A stretch of 64,000 nucleotides of DNA. Origin: Magnetospirillum molischianum DSM 120 (GTDB taxonomy: Bacteria > Pseudomonadota > Alphaproteobacteria > Rhodospirillales > Magnetospirillaceae). The DNA lies in the NCBI RefSeq assembly GCF_000294655.1, contig NZ_CAHP01000020.1, positions 152,751-216,750 of the forward strand, in the 5' to 3' direction. This document shows positions 1 to 8,370 of the stretch, piece after piece. Position 1 is the stretch's first letter. The number at the start of each line of letters is the position of its first letter. The translations under genes were made by a program, and so were the position numbers. The notes beneath the pieces were generated by a model. The model ran no database searches, was not told where the DNA came from, and saw only the letters and a program-made list of their open reading frames with translations.

Positions 1-465
1 CGCCCGCCCGCCCAGCGTCGTGGCGTTGCCGTCCTGCTTAACGACCGTCCCGATCTGGCTTTTGAAACCGGCTGCGATGGCGTTCATATCGGTCAGGGTG
101 ACATGCCCTATGCCCAGGCGCGCGAGGCAGTTGGCCCGGACGGCATCATCGGCGTGACCTGCCATGATTCGCGCCATCTGGCGATGGAAGCGGGCGAGGC
201 CGGAGCCGATTATGTCGCCTTCGGTGCCTTTTTCCCCACCGAGACCAAGGACGCGCCAGCCCGTGCCGATCTTGACCTGCTGTATTGGTGGAGCGAGCTG
301 TTTACCGTTCCGTGCGTGGCGATCGGCGGCATCACTGTCGATAATTGCCGCCCGTTGGTCGAGGCCGGGACCGACTTCCTGGCGGTGTCGTCCGGGGTGT
401 GGACCCATCCCGACGGCCCGGCGGCGGCGGTCGCGGCATTCGACCGGATTTTAACGGGGAGATGA
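1..465 (+). CDS. thiE: Thiamine-phosphate synthase, 5'-truncated by window edge
   Basis: The reading frame is open from base 1, so the N-terminus lies outside the window; about 154 residues are visible. ThiE joins the hydroxymethylpyrimidine diphosphate and thiazole phosphate halves of thiamine in the cytoplasm. Family motifs seen in order are [12 protein letters not shown] (phosphate/pyrimidine side), [23 protein letters not shown] (the T-x-T-K phosphate-binding stretch) and AIGGI followed by [13 protein letters not shown]. The shape is that of a TIM barrel running to its last strand, so the C-terminus is intact. The stop lies just before the start of the LOG-family gene, suggesting one transcript. 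A TenI-like paralogue is possible, but the HIGQ and TETK motifs favour ThiE. Confidence 0.9.
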   Translation, partial: RPPAQRRGVAVLLNDRPDLAFETGCDGVHIGQGDMPYAQAREAVGPDGIIGVTCHDSRHLAMEAGEAGADYVAFGAFFPTETKDAPARADLDLLYWWSELFTVPCVAIGGITVDNCRPLVEAGTDFLAVSSGVWTHPDGPAAAVAAFDRILTGR

Positions 466-467
466 TA

Positions 468-1049
468 ATGCGGCGGGTCTGTGTTTTCTGCGGCTCCAGT
501 TTCGGCGCTCGTCCGGCCTATGCCGAGGCGGCGCGCGATCTGGGGCGCCTGCTGGTGGCGCGCGATCTCGAACTGGTCTATGGCGGCGGCAATGTCGGAT
601 TGATGGGGGTGATCGCCGATGCGGTTCTCGCCGCCGGTGGCCGCGCGATCGGGGTGATTCCCGATGCAATGGTAACGCGTGAGGTTTCCCATCAAGGGCT
701 GACCGAATTGCATGTCGTCGAATCGATGCATGCGCGCAAGGCGATGATGGCCGATCTGGCCGACGGCTTCATCGCGATGCCGGGCGGTATCGGCACGTTG
801 GACGAATTGTTCGAGATATGGACCTGGAGTCAGCTTGGCATTCATGCCAAGCCGCTGGGTTTTCTCGATGTCGATGGCTATTACAGCCACCTTCAGGTGT
901 TCCTCGATCACGTTGCCACCGAAGGCTTCATGCGCGAACGGCACCGTGCAATGGTCGCGGTCGAACCCGATCCGGTCGGTCTGCTTGCCGCGATGGGTGG
1001 GTTCGAAGCGCCCGAACCTATTTGGGATCGCGAGGTCGGTAAACGATAG
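468..1049 (+). CDS. LOG family (TIGR00730-type) nucleotide 5'-monophosphate phosphoribohydrolase
   Basis: A Rossmann-fold protein of 193 residues. The family hydrolyses cytokinin riboside or other nucleoside 5'-monophosphates to free base and ribose 5-phosphate. It shows the N-terminal VCVFCGSSFG nucleotide loop, GGGNVGLMG, and the diagnostic MPGGIGTLDELFEIWTWSQLG (the PGGxGTxxE motif), followed by KPLGFL. The ATG at 468 is chosen because the purine-rich GGGGAG lies 6 to 7 bases upstream; an ATG at 462 overlaps the thiE stop but would leave no room for a ribosome site. The natural substrate in bacteria is often unclear, so a specific biochemical role is not claimed. Confidence 0.88.
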   Translation: MRRVCVFCGSSFGARPAYAEAARDLGRLLVARDLELVYGGGNVGLMGVIADAVLAAGGRAIGVIPDAMVTREVSHQGLTELHVVESMHARKAMMADLADGFIAMPGGIGTLDELFEIWTWSQLGIHAKPLGFLDVDGYYSHLQVFLDHVATEGFMRERHRAMVAVEPDPVGLLAAMGGFEAPEPIWDREVGKR

Positions 1050-1167
1050 ACGGGTTTGTCCCGCTTTTTACAGGACGAATAGTTTTAATTAAGAGCCACT
1101 GCACAGCCCCGGATGTGATTCATTTGTTACTCATATCGGTTGCGGTGTTATCGCGTGTCGAGCCAGT

Positions 1168-1173
1168 TATAAT
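1168..1173 (+). promoter_or_regulatory. Candidate -10 element (TATAAT) for the EAL-CBS-GGDEF gene
   Basis: A consensus TATAAT lies 85 bases upstream of the ATG at 1259, in the 209-base gap after the LOG gene. No good -35 is seen at 16 to 18 bases; GGTGTT at 1145 is the best available. The rest of the gap holds GC-rich partial dyads but nothing identifiable. Confidence 0.35.
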
Positions 1174-1258
1174 ATCGCCCGCCTGACCGGACGGACCGGG
1201 CACCTTTCCGTGTCGGGTCCGGCGGGCCATTCCGGCAGGATGGTTGATTGCTTGGTAG

Positions 1259-2998
1259 ATGGGCACGTATTCCAATCTCGACGTAGCGTTCCAGGCCATC
1301 GTTAACATTCACTCCGGCCAGTGCTTCGGACACGAAGTGCTGGTGCGCGGGTGGGAGCGGCACGGAGTCGATTCGGCGCAGGATCTGTTGTCGGCGGCGG
1401 CGGCGGACGGGCGTCTGACCGAGTTGGAGATCGCGATCCGCGCCCTGGTCGCCGATCGCGCCGTTGGGTATCCAGTGCTGACCGGGGCTGCGCTGTTCCT
1501 CAATCTCGACCCCCGTGCCGCGGCGGATCTGGACGCGGTGATGGACGCGACCCGAACCCTGTTGCAGCCCGGATTCGCCCATATCGTGACCGAGATTTCT
1601 GGTCTTCCCGAAGGCAGCGGCCCCGCCTTTTATCCTCCCGCGACGATGCGCCGCCGGGGAGGCATGGTGGCGGTTGACCGATTTGGCTGTTCGGCGGATT
1701 CGTTCAATCTACTGATCAATTGCGATCCCGATTTCATCAAGATCGACCGCGCCTTTATTCGCGGCATTGAGACCGAGGCGCGTAAGCGGGTGGTGCTGGC
1801 CCAATTGATCGGGATGGCCCATACCTTGGGGATCGAGGTGATCGCGGTGGGCGTCGAGACCGGGCGCGAGCTGACGGTATGCCGTGAATTGGGGCTTGAT
1901 CTGGTCCAGGGCTTTTATATCGCCCCGCCCGAAACCGACCCGGCCGCGTTGTTGGGGCTTTATCATCGCCTTGACGGATTAGCGCAACAAGATCGTCGCC
2001 GCCGTCAGATCGATCAGCGCTGGGTATCCCAGCAGATGGATCAGGTGCCCGCGATCATCAACGATGCGCCGATCCGCGATATGTTCGAACGCTTCGCCCG
2101 CGACCGTAACACCAGCTATATTCCGGTGGTCGATCGTGTCGGACGGCCGTTGGGGATCGTGCGGGAAAGCGACCTCAAGAACTACGCCTATTCGGCTTTT
2201 GGCAAGGATCTGATCGCCAACAAAGCCTTGGGGCGCAAATTGCAGGATTTCGTGGTGCGCTGCCCGATGGCCGACATCGCGACTCCACTCGACCAGATGC
2301 TGGCGATCTATGCGGCGGTCGAGGACGCCGAGGGAATCCTGATCACCGAGCACATGATCTATCACGGCTTTTTGACCGCCCGGTCGCTGATCCGGGCCAT
2401 GCACGAGAAGACCCTGGCCCGTGCCCGTGATGAAAATCCGCTGACCAAGCTGCCCGGCAATGTCTTGATCGAGGAATATGTCGCCGATTGCACCACTTCG
2501 GGCGAAGGGGCTGTGTTGGCCTATATCGATTTCGATAATTTCAAGCCGTTTAATGATACCTACGGTTTTCGTCAGGGTGATCGCGCCATCCTGCTGTTCG
2601 CCGAATTGTGCCGCAAGACCGCCGTGCTGGGGCGCTGGTTTATCGGCCATATTGGCGGTGACGATTTCTTTATCGCGATTCAGGGAGCCGATGAAGTTGA
2701 GGCATCCGAGGCGGTTGGGGGGCTGATTGCTCGCTTCGCCTCGGACGCGGAAAGCTTCTATGACCACGACGCCCGCGTCGCTTGCGGTATCGTCGCCCAG
2801 GATCGCGACGGCAACATCAAGCGGTTTCCGCTGCTCTCGGCCAGCGCGGTTCTGGCTGTGCTGCCGCCCGGATGTCGTACCGTCAGCACCGACGAAATTT
2901 CCGCGGCGATCGCACTGCACAAGAAGGCGGCAAAGAGCGCGCCGGAAAAGCTGGTCTCGATTGTGCTGGCTCACCCTGCGGCAACGGAGCCGGTATGA
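1259..2998 (+). CDS. EAL-CBS pair-GGDEF cyclic-di-GMP signalling protein with degenerate EAL domain
   Basis: 579 residues, no membrane segment or signal peptide, so cytoplasmic. Order of domains: EAL fold at about 1-235, a CBS-like pair at about 260-390, GGDEF at about 395-560. The GGDEF half looks functional: NPLTKLPGN, then DFDNFKPFNDTYGFRQGD, and a GGDDF signature near residue 466 (the usual fourth residue E is D). The EAL half keeps E26 of the EVLVR motif, the NLDP asparagine, KID and QGF, but DDFG has become DRFG (about 139) and EGVE has become VGVE (about 195), both metal-binding positions in active phosphodiesterases. I infer a diguanylate cyclase regulated by a non-catalytic EAL domain and by nucleotide binding to the CBS pair. 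No strong Shine-Dalgarno precedes 1259. Confidence 0.9.
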   Translation: MGTYSNLDVAFQAIVNIHSGQCFGHEVLVRGWERHGVDSAQDLLSAAAADGRLTELEIAIRALVADRAVGYPVLTGAALFLNLDPRAAADLDAVMDATRTLLQPGFAHIVTEISGLPEGSGPAFYPPATMRRRGGMVAVDRFGCSADSFNLLINCDPDFIKIDRAFIRGIETEARKRVVLAQLIGMAHTLGIEVIAVGVETGRELTVCRELGLDLVQGFYIAPPETDPAALLGLYHRLDGLAQQDRRRRQIDQRWVSQQMDQVPAIINDAPIRDMFERFARDRNTSYIPVVDRVGRPLGIVRESDLKNYAYSAFGKDLIANKALGRKLQDFVVRCPMADIATPLDQMLAIYAAVEDAEGILITEHMIYHGFLTARSLIRAMHEKTLARARDENPLTKLPGNVLIEEYVADCTTSGEGAVLAYIDFDNFKPFNDTYGFRQGDRAILLFAELCRKTAVLGRWFIGHIGGDDFFIAIQGADEVEASEAVGGLIARFASDAESFYDHDARVACGIVAQDRDGNIKRFPLLSASAVLAVLPPGCRTVSTDEISAAIALHKKAAKSAPEKLVSIVLAHPAATEPV

Positions 2999-3180
2999 TG
3001 GCGGCCGACGGTCGGGGCGCGAAGACGCGGTGGTTGCCAATCGTTAGCGCGCTGGTCCTGGGATTTTACGTCTCGCGCCCGCTTCCGGTCGGCGAGTTCG
3101 ATGCGCTGCTATGCGGTTCCGATCCACCTGCTTTTGCCGTCCGCTCAATCCTTACCCGCCCGGTCGCTGTGCTGTTGTGA
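2995..3180 (+). CDS. Possible small protein, translationally coupled (hypothetical)
   Basis: A 61-codon frame starts at an ATG that overlaps the TGA of the GGDEF gene (ATGA). The product has a basic N-terminus, one short hydrophobic stretch (WLPIVSALVLGFYV) and two cysteines. It matches no family I know. The overlap is typical of coupled genes in this genome, but the frame could be chance in GC-rich DNA. Confidence 0.3.
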   Translation: MMAADGRGAKTRWLPIVSALVLGFYVSRPLPVGEFDALLCGSDPPAFAVRSILTRPVAVLL

Positions 3181-3261
3181 CGCCTGACGTTGCGATAGAT
3201 GACGGCGGCGCAGAGGGCCGCTATCCTATTGCGATCATCGTGACCGCAAGGGATAGCCAAG

Positions 3262-3534
3262 ATGGGTTTGAGGTTCCGTAAGATTATTAAAATCGCTCCC
3301 GGTCTGTGGATCAACCTCAGCAAGAGTGGCGGTAGCTTGTCGGTCGGTGGCAAGGGGGCAACCCTCAATATCGGCCGCGACGGGGTGCGTAGCACGCTGG
3401 GCGTGCCGGGGAGTGGTCTGTCTTATTCCGACCGGATTTCCCTGCGCCGGGGAGCGGCGCGGCCGTCCTGGATCTCGATCGCTATCTTCGTTCTCGCCCT
3501 TGGGTTGGCGGGGGCGACGCTGTTCTTTAAATAG
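3262..3534 (+). CDS. DUF4236 domain protein with C-terminal membrane anchor
   Basis: 90 residues. The N-terminal half is a clear DUF4236 domain: GLRFRKIIKIAPG, LSKSGGSLSVGGKGATLNIG, then GVPGSGLSYSD, the short beta-repeat pattern typical of this family. Residues 71-88 form one hydrophobic helix, so it is probably tail-anchored in the inner membrane. Function is unknown for the family. AGGGA about 8 bases upstream of the ATG supports this start. Confidence 0.85.
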   Translation: MGLRFRKIIKIAPGLWINLSKSGGSLSVGGKGATLNIGRDGVRSTLGVPGSGLSYSDRISLRRGAARPSWISIAIFVLALGLAGATLFFK

Positions 3535-3600
3535 AGCCTTTTTGCCATGATCCCCGATCGGGCCAGCATGAAAGCCTGATCGGGGCAACGGGGGAACAAT

Positions 3601-4389
3601 ATGGCATGGGCTTCTTATCGGGCCATTCGGGCTTTCGTGTTGCCGCTGTGGCTTGGCGTGGCGCTGTTGTTGGCTGGGTGTGCACGCGACCTCTCTTCCG
3701 CCGACGACCCCCTTCGTTTCGCCGCCAACCGTTCTTTGTCCGGCCCGTGTAATTCTCCGGTCGAGGATGGCCGCCAGAACTTTGTGATCGGATATGGCAG
3801 CCTGATGCAGGAAGGGTCGCGGCTGCGCACCGCTCCAACCGCCGGTCCGGCGATTCCGGTTGAGGTTTCGGGAATGCGGCGGGGATGGTTTGCCAAGGGG
3901 AGCGACATTGGCTTTACCACGACCTTTCTCGGCGCGGTCGCGCAGGAGGGGGCGGTGATGAATGCGGTAGCCTTCTCTGCCAATGCGGCGGAGATCGCGG
4001 CGATGGATCGACGGGAAGCGCAATACTGCCGCAGGAGCGTCGAGCCAGAGAATCTTCAATCCGTTCCGGGAGGGAAACGATTGCCGCCGGGGCGCTATTG
4101 GATCTATCTGAACATCGGTTCCAGTATCGCTCTGGCTACTCCTGAGCGTCCCCTGGTGCAGTCCTATGTCGATCTCTTTTTGTCGGGATGTCTGGAGGCC
4201 GAGGATGCGCTCGCCACGCCCGGCTTCGCCCGGCGCTGTATCGCCACGACGACCGACTGGTCCACCAACTGGGTTAACGACCGCGTTTATCCAAGGCGGC
4301 CATTTGCCGAACAGTCGGAAGCCGGGCGCATCGACCGCCTCCTCAAGGACACCGTGCCGACCCAGTTCGAGGCTATTCGCCTGGAATAG
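3601..4389 (+). CDS. Lipoprotein with gamma-glutamylcyclotransferase-like (GGCT) fold
   Basis: 262 residues. A signal sequence ends in the lipobox LLAGC (Cys27), predicting a lipid-anchored periplasmic protein. From about residue 62, FVIGYGSLM matches the substrate-binding YGSLM motif of the GGCT/AIG2 family, and AMDRREAQYCR near 132 places an acidic residue where the family's catalytic glutamate lies. The C-terminal 80 residues contain several cysteines (CLEAED, RRCIA) that may form disulphides. GGCT proteins are normally cytoplasmic, so an exported form is unusual. The substrate cannot be deduced. GGGGGA lies 6 bases before the ATG. Confidence 0.75.
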   Translation: MAWASYRAIRAFVLPLWLGVALLLAGCARDLSSADDPLRFAANRSLSGPCNSPVEDGRQNFVIGYGSLMQEGSRLRTAPTAGPAIPVEVSGMRRGWFAKGSDIGFTTTFLGAVAQEGAVMNAVAFSANAAEIAAMDRREAQYCRRSVEPENLQSVPGGKRLPPGRYWIYLNIGSSIALATPERPLVQSYVDLFLSGCLEAEDALATPGFARRCIATTTDWSTNWVNDRVYPRRPFAEQSEAGRIDRLLKDTVPTQFEAIRLE

Positions 4390-4456
4390 GGCGAAAAAGC
4401 GCCATCGTTCCGACTTCGGATCGTTCCGTATCGGGAATGTATTGTGCTGGAACCGT

Positions 4457-5257
4457 CTAATCGACCAGCAGGATAACGTGGCTGGCCTTGATCAGTGCCC
4501 AGGCGGGTTGCCCCGGTGCCAGGGCCAGTTCGTCGGCGCCGTCGCGGGTGATGACCGCCGTCAGCGAACGCCCGCCGCCGACGTTCAGGGTGATTTCCGT
4601 GCTGACCGGGCCGTCCTCGCGGCTGACGACGGTGCCTTTGATCCGGTTACGGGCCGAGACGTTCGGACAGGTCTCGCCCGCTGCCAGGATCACGAACGAC
4701 GCCTTGATCAGGGCCATAACCTCGCGACCCGGTTCCAGCCCCAGATCCTCGACGCTTTCACGGGTCACCACCGCCGTCAGCGGTGTTGAGTCGGTCAGAG
4801 CAAGCACGACTTCGGTGCTAACCGTTCCCTGCCGGATTTCCTCGACACGGCAGCGATAGGCATTGCGGGCACTGGTCTTCATCCCAAGACTCCACAGCAA
4901 GGTAAACGGGTCGGTCAGGCCACCGATATCGCCGGTTGTCAGCATTCCCGCCGCCAGGGACAGCTTGTCCTCCAACAGGCGGAAGGCGACGATCAGGGCC
5001 TGGCCGTCCTCGGTCAAGGTTGCGCCGCCGCCCTTGCGTCCGCCGGTGCGCCCAAGAACAGCCGGGCGCGGCATCAGGTTGTTTACAGCGTCCAGAGCAT
5101 CCCAGGCGGCCTTGTAGCTGAGGCCAACGGCCTGTGCCGCCTTGGTGATACTGCCATGAGTGCCGACCGCTTCCAGCAGGGCGATGCGGTCGCGCCCGAC
5201 CAGAGAACGGCGGCCGCCGCCCAGGGACAGCAGGGCTTCGACCTTACCTTCGCTCAC
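4457..5257 (-). CDS. modE: ModE family molybdate-responsive transcriptional regulator
   Basis: 266 residues from a GTG at 5257, chosen because GGAG sits 9 bases upstream; an in-frame ATG at 5314 has none. The N-terminus (about 1-100) is a LysR-type winged helix (GSITKAAQAVGLSYKAAWDALD, then GRTGGRKGGGATLTEDG, the ModE wing). Two TOBE (molybdate/tungstate-binding) repeats follow, both of the pattern STE...LTAVVTRE...ALIKAS.VIL. ModE senses oxyanion and usually represses modABC and tunes molybdoenzyme genes. No modABC or molybdoenzyme lies in this window, so the gene is an orphan here. It is followed on the plus strand, tail to tail, by the GGCT lipoprotein. Confidence 0.93.
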   Translation of the reverse strand: MSEGKVEALLSLGGGRRSLVGRDRIALLEAVGTHGSITKAAQAVGLSYKAAWDALDAVNNLMPRPAVLGRTGGRKGGGATLTEDGQALIVAFRLLEDKLSLAAGMLTTGDIGGLTDPFTLLWSLGMKTSARNAYRCRVEEIRQGTVSTEVVLALTDSTPLTAVVTRESVEDLGLEPGREVMALIKASFVILAAGETCPNVSARNRIKGTVVSREDGPVSTEITLNVGGGRSLTAVITRDGADELALAPGQPAWALIKASHVILLVD

Positions 5258-5400
5258 TGGTTTTCTCCGTTCGTCATGGGTTCTGACTATATGACGGTGG
5301 GCTGATGAATGCATCCGTCAAAGGGGCTGTGCCGAATTCATCTGCCAATGTAGTTAAAGAAGACGATGCGAAGCCGGATTGTTCCACAATCGAGATGAAA

Positions 5401-6087
5401 TTACCCTTCGATTCGGCCATCGACCAGATGAATCCGGCGGTCGGCGGTGCGGGCCAGCGCGGCGTCATGGGTTACGACGACCACGCTGCGGCCCTGGGTG
5501 TGGGCAAGGTCGCGAAAGATGTCGAACACCAGGGCCGCAGTGCGCGAATCCAGATTGCCGGTCGGTTCGTCGGCCAGGATCAGCGGCGGATCGTTGGCCA
5601 GGGCGCGGGCGATGGCAACGCGCTGGCGTTGACCCCCCGATAACTGCTCTGGCAGTTTTTGGCGATGCTCGCCCAACTCCAACTGCTCCAGCAGATCGCT
5701 GGCACGGCGGCGGGCGGCGGTGCCGCCGAGACGCCCTAACTTGCGGATCGGAATCTCGACATTGGCAAGGCAGGAGAATTCCGGCAGCAGAAAGTGGAAC
5801 TGGAAAACGAAACCGATTCGCGCCAGTCGCAGGTCGGCGAGTCGGTCGGGGCTTGACCCGATCGTGTCCTCACCCGAAAGCAACACCGTCCCGGCGGTGG
5901 GGCGGTCGAGCAATCCCAGCAGATAGAGCAGCGAGGATTTGCCCGATCCCGACGGCCCGGTGATGGCGACGAACTCGCCCGGCGCAATCGTCAGATCGAT
6001 TCCCCGCACCAGGGTCACCGGCACCGGGCCGGGCAACTCGCGGGTTAATGCGCGCGCCTCCAACGCGGGGGGGCTGGCCTCGCTCAT
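5401..6087 (-). CDS. ABC exporter ATP-binding protein (LolD/MacB type)
   Basis: 228 residues from the ATG at 6087, which overlaps the permease stop (ATGA). It has Walker A GPSGSGKSS, Q-loop FVFQFHFLLPEF, signature LSGGQRQRVAIARAL, Walker B LILADEPTGNLD and the switch histidine in VVVTHD. The LLPEF stretch is characteristic of the LolD/MacB/DevA subgroup of mechanotransmission ABC systems. With the permease and HlyD-type adaptor just upstream it forms an adaptor-permease-ATPase operon that probably drives export of a lipoprotein, lipid, peptide or small molecule across the envelope. No cognate outer-membrane channel lies nearby. Confidence 0.92.
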   Translation of the reverse strand: MSEASPPALEARALTRELPGPVPVTLVRGIDLTIAPGEFVAITGPSGSGKSSLLYLLGLLDRPTAGTVLLSGEDTIGSSPDRLADLRLARIGFVFQFHFLLPEFSCLANVEIPIRKLGRLGGTAARRRASDLLEQLELGEHRQKLPEQLSGGQRQRVAIARALANDPPLILADEPTGNLDSRTAALVFDIFRDLAHTQGRSVVVVTHDAALARTADRRIHLVDGRIEG

Positions 6088-7334
6088 CCTGCTCCCCGGA
6101 CGATATCGACGGGATTGAGACGACTGGCACGTCGGGCCGGTAACCACGCAGCCAGCGTTGCCGACAGTACCGCCATTCCCCCGCTGATCAGGTAGTGGCG
6201 CGGCGTGCGGTAGAGCACGAAGCCCTGGGCCTTGACGAAGCCTTCCATCTCGAATTTCAGCGATGCCATGAATTCGATCAGCAACCAGCCGATCAGCCAG
6301 CCGATCAGGGTGCCGACGATTCCGACGATCAGTCCTTCCATCACAAAAACCAGCCGGACATCGCTGTCGCGAAAGCCCATCGACTTCATGATGCCGATGT
6401 CGCGGGTCTTTTCGAACACCACGGTCGAGATCACATTGAAGATGCCAAAGCAGGCGACAATCAGGATCGCGCTGACGGTTGGATACATGATCGCATTCTG
6501 GATGACATAGATGCCAAGCACATTACGCGATTGCTCCTGCCACGGTTCGGCGCGGTAGCCGAACTGCCGCTCGATGCGGGCAGCCAGCGGTGCCGCCTGT
6601 TCTACGTCGTCGAGGCGGATTTTCAGCCGGTTGATGACGTTGGGGCGGTTTTGCAGCACCTGCGCCTTTTTTAACAGGACGTAGGTGTCGAAATTATCGA
6701 GCACGGTGATGCCGCTGGAAAACAGCGCCACCACCTTCATCTTCATCATCACACCGGCGGGAGAGACCACGGTGATGAGGTCGTCCTTGCGGATACCGGC
6801 CTTCTTCGCCACCCCTTCGCCCAGAATGATCGCGTTCGAGGTGGTGTAGAGCGCGTCGAGGGTGCCGGACAGCAGATCCTTTTCGATATGGGTGACCTTG
6901 CGTTCCTGGTCAGGCGTGATCCCGGTGATATTGACCGAGATGTCCTTGCCGCCGAAATGGATCAACACATTGCCGGACAAGGCGGGAGCGACATGCAGGC
7001 CCGAAGCTTCCTCCAGCGTTGCCAGCATGTTGCGGGCACCGCGCAGGCCACGGGTTTCCTCGCGCGGCTTCAGGCCGTGCAGCAGGATCGCGGCATCGGG
7101 AAACGCGCGCTCGACAGGTTGTCGGGGCGGCTCGCGCACCTCGTCCATCACGATGATATGGGGCTGGATGTCGATGATGCGCGAGATGAAATCGCGCTGG
7201 AAGCCCTGCAACATTGCCGAGATCGCAATGAAGAACGCCACCCCCAGCGTCACCCCCAGTAACGACACCAGGGTCTGGCGACGGCGGTGCAGCAGATGCC
7301 GAAGCGCGATGTCGAGCGCGAGCGGCAGGGCCAT
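6084..7334 (-). CDS. ABC transporter permease, MacB/FtsX (DevC) type
   Basis: 416 residues. One N-terminal membrane helix (about 20-42: TLVSLLGVTLGVAFFIAISA), a periplasmic MacB-PCD domain (about 45-270), then three helices (about 290, 335 and 385) of an FtsX domain ending in the typical LPARRASRLNPVDIVRG. This is the four-helix MacB topology. The conserved GIMKSMG coupling segment precedes helix 3. The start is 1 base downstream of the adaptor stop and the stop overlaps the ATPase start, so all three are likely co-translated. Confidence 0.92.
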   Translation of the reverse strand: MALPLALDIALRHLLHRRRQTLVSLLGVTLGVAFFIAISAMLQGFQRDFISRIIDIQPHIIVMDEVREPPRQPVERAFPDAAILLHGLKPREETRGLRGARNMLATLEEASGLHVAPALSGNVLIHFGGKDISVNITGITPDQERKVTHIEKDLLSGTLDALYTTSNAIILGEGVAKKAGIRKDDLITVVSPAGVMMKMKVVALFSSGITVLDNFDTYVLLKKAQVLQNRPNVINRLKIRLDDVEQAAPLAARIERQFGYRAEPWQEQSRNVLGIYVIQNAIMYPTVSAILIVACFGIFNVISTVVFEKTRDIGIMKSMGFRDSDVRLVFVMEGLIVGIVGTLIGWLIGWLLIEFMASLKFEMEGFVKAQGFVLYRTPRHYLISGGMAVLSATLAAWLPARRASRLNPVDIVRGAG

Positions 7335-7335
7335 C

Positions 7336-8343
7336 TTATTTCGTCCGAACCCGGTCGCCCGCCTTGAGCCCCGGCGGCGGCGCGGCGACGATCACATCGT
7401 CTGGTCCCAGCCCTCCGGTGATTTCGGCAACGGTGCGTCCGCGAATGCCGAGACTGACCGGACGAAGCCGGGCCACGCCGTCCTCGATGACCATCACCTT
7501 GCCGTCGAGCAGGGCGGTGGCGGGCAGAAGCAGAGCGTCGCTCCGTTCGGCGATGATGATGTTGATTTCGGTGGTCATCCCGATCAGCAGTGGGCTGTCG
7601 TCGGGCAGGATCACCCGGACGCGGAAGGTCTTGTTGACCGGATCGCCTTTGGGGGTGATGCGATCGACGCGGGCTTCGAGGACTTGGTTGATAAAAGCAT
7701 CGGCCTTGATCAGAACCTTCTGTCCGATATGGACGCGGGCGATATCCTCTTCATCGACCTCGGCGGTGACCCGCAGCGGCTTCGGTGCGCCGACCCAGAA
7801 CAGGGCATCCTTGACTTCCGCCAACTCGCCGATTTCGCCGTCGCGGCGCAGCACGATTCCGTCGATGGGCGCGGTCACCATCAAATCGGATCGGCGTTGA
7901 CGGGCGGCGTTGATCGTCGCCACCACCTGTTCGTATTCGCTACGCGATTTCTGAGCGGATTCCCTGGGGCGGATGCCGCTGTTGGCCAAGGTGGCGGCCC
8001 GCTCCATCTCCTCGCGCCAATAGGCGGCCTTGGCTTCCAACTCGGCGATTTTGGCCCGTGCCTCGCGGTCGTCAAGTCGGGCCAGCGGTTGGCCCTCGCG
8101 CACCCGGTCCCCCTCGCGCACCAGGATTTCAGCGATCCGTCCCGGCATTACCGGGGCGATCCTCGCCCATTTTTCGGGTTCGACCGTGCCGGTGGCATAG
8201 ATTGCTTCGACCGCCGCGCCCCGTCGCAGATGAACGGTCTCGACCTCGATGCCGCCGCCGCGCTGCCATGCCCAGGTTCCCCCGCCGGCGAGGGCAAGCA
8301 ACAACAGAAGCGCGGGCAGGCGTGAAAGGATGCGGCGCGACAT
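7336..8343 (-). CDS. HlyD/MacA family periplasmic adaptor subunit
   Basis: 335 residues. An N-terminal membrane/signal segment (ALLLLLALAGGG) is followed by YATGTVEPEKWARIAPVMPGRIAEILVREGDRVREGQPLARLDD, the lipoyl-like half-motif of membrane fusion proteins, a short coiled-coil hairpin (about 95-140), the second lipoyl half with VTAPIDGIV, and a beta-barrel region. It should bridge the inner-membrane ABC permease to an outer-membrane exit duct. It begins 27 bases after bioA on the same strand, so read-through from the biotin operon is possible. Confidence 0.9.
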   Translation of the reverse strand: MSRRILSRLPALLLLLALAGGGTWAWQRGGGIEVETVHLRRGAAVEAIYATGTVEPEKWARIAPVMPGRIAEILVREGDRVREGQPLARLDDREARAKIAELEAKAAYWREEMERAATLANSGIRPRESAQKSRSEYEQVVATINAARQRRSDLMVTAPIDGIVLRRDGEIGELAEVKDALFWVGAPKPLRVTAEVDEEDIARVHIGQKVLIKADAFINQVLEARVDRITPKGDPVNKTFRVRVILPDDSPLLIGMTTEINIIIAERSDALLLPATALLDGKVMVIEDGVARLRPVSLGIRGRTVAEITGGLGPDDVIVAAPPPGLKAGDRVRTK

Positions 8344-8370
8344 CGAGAATCCAGTCTATGCGGTCGTGTT

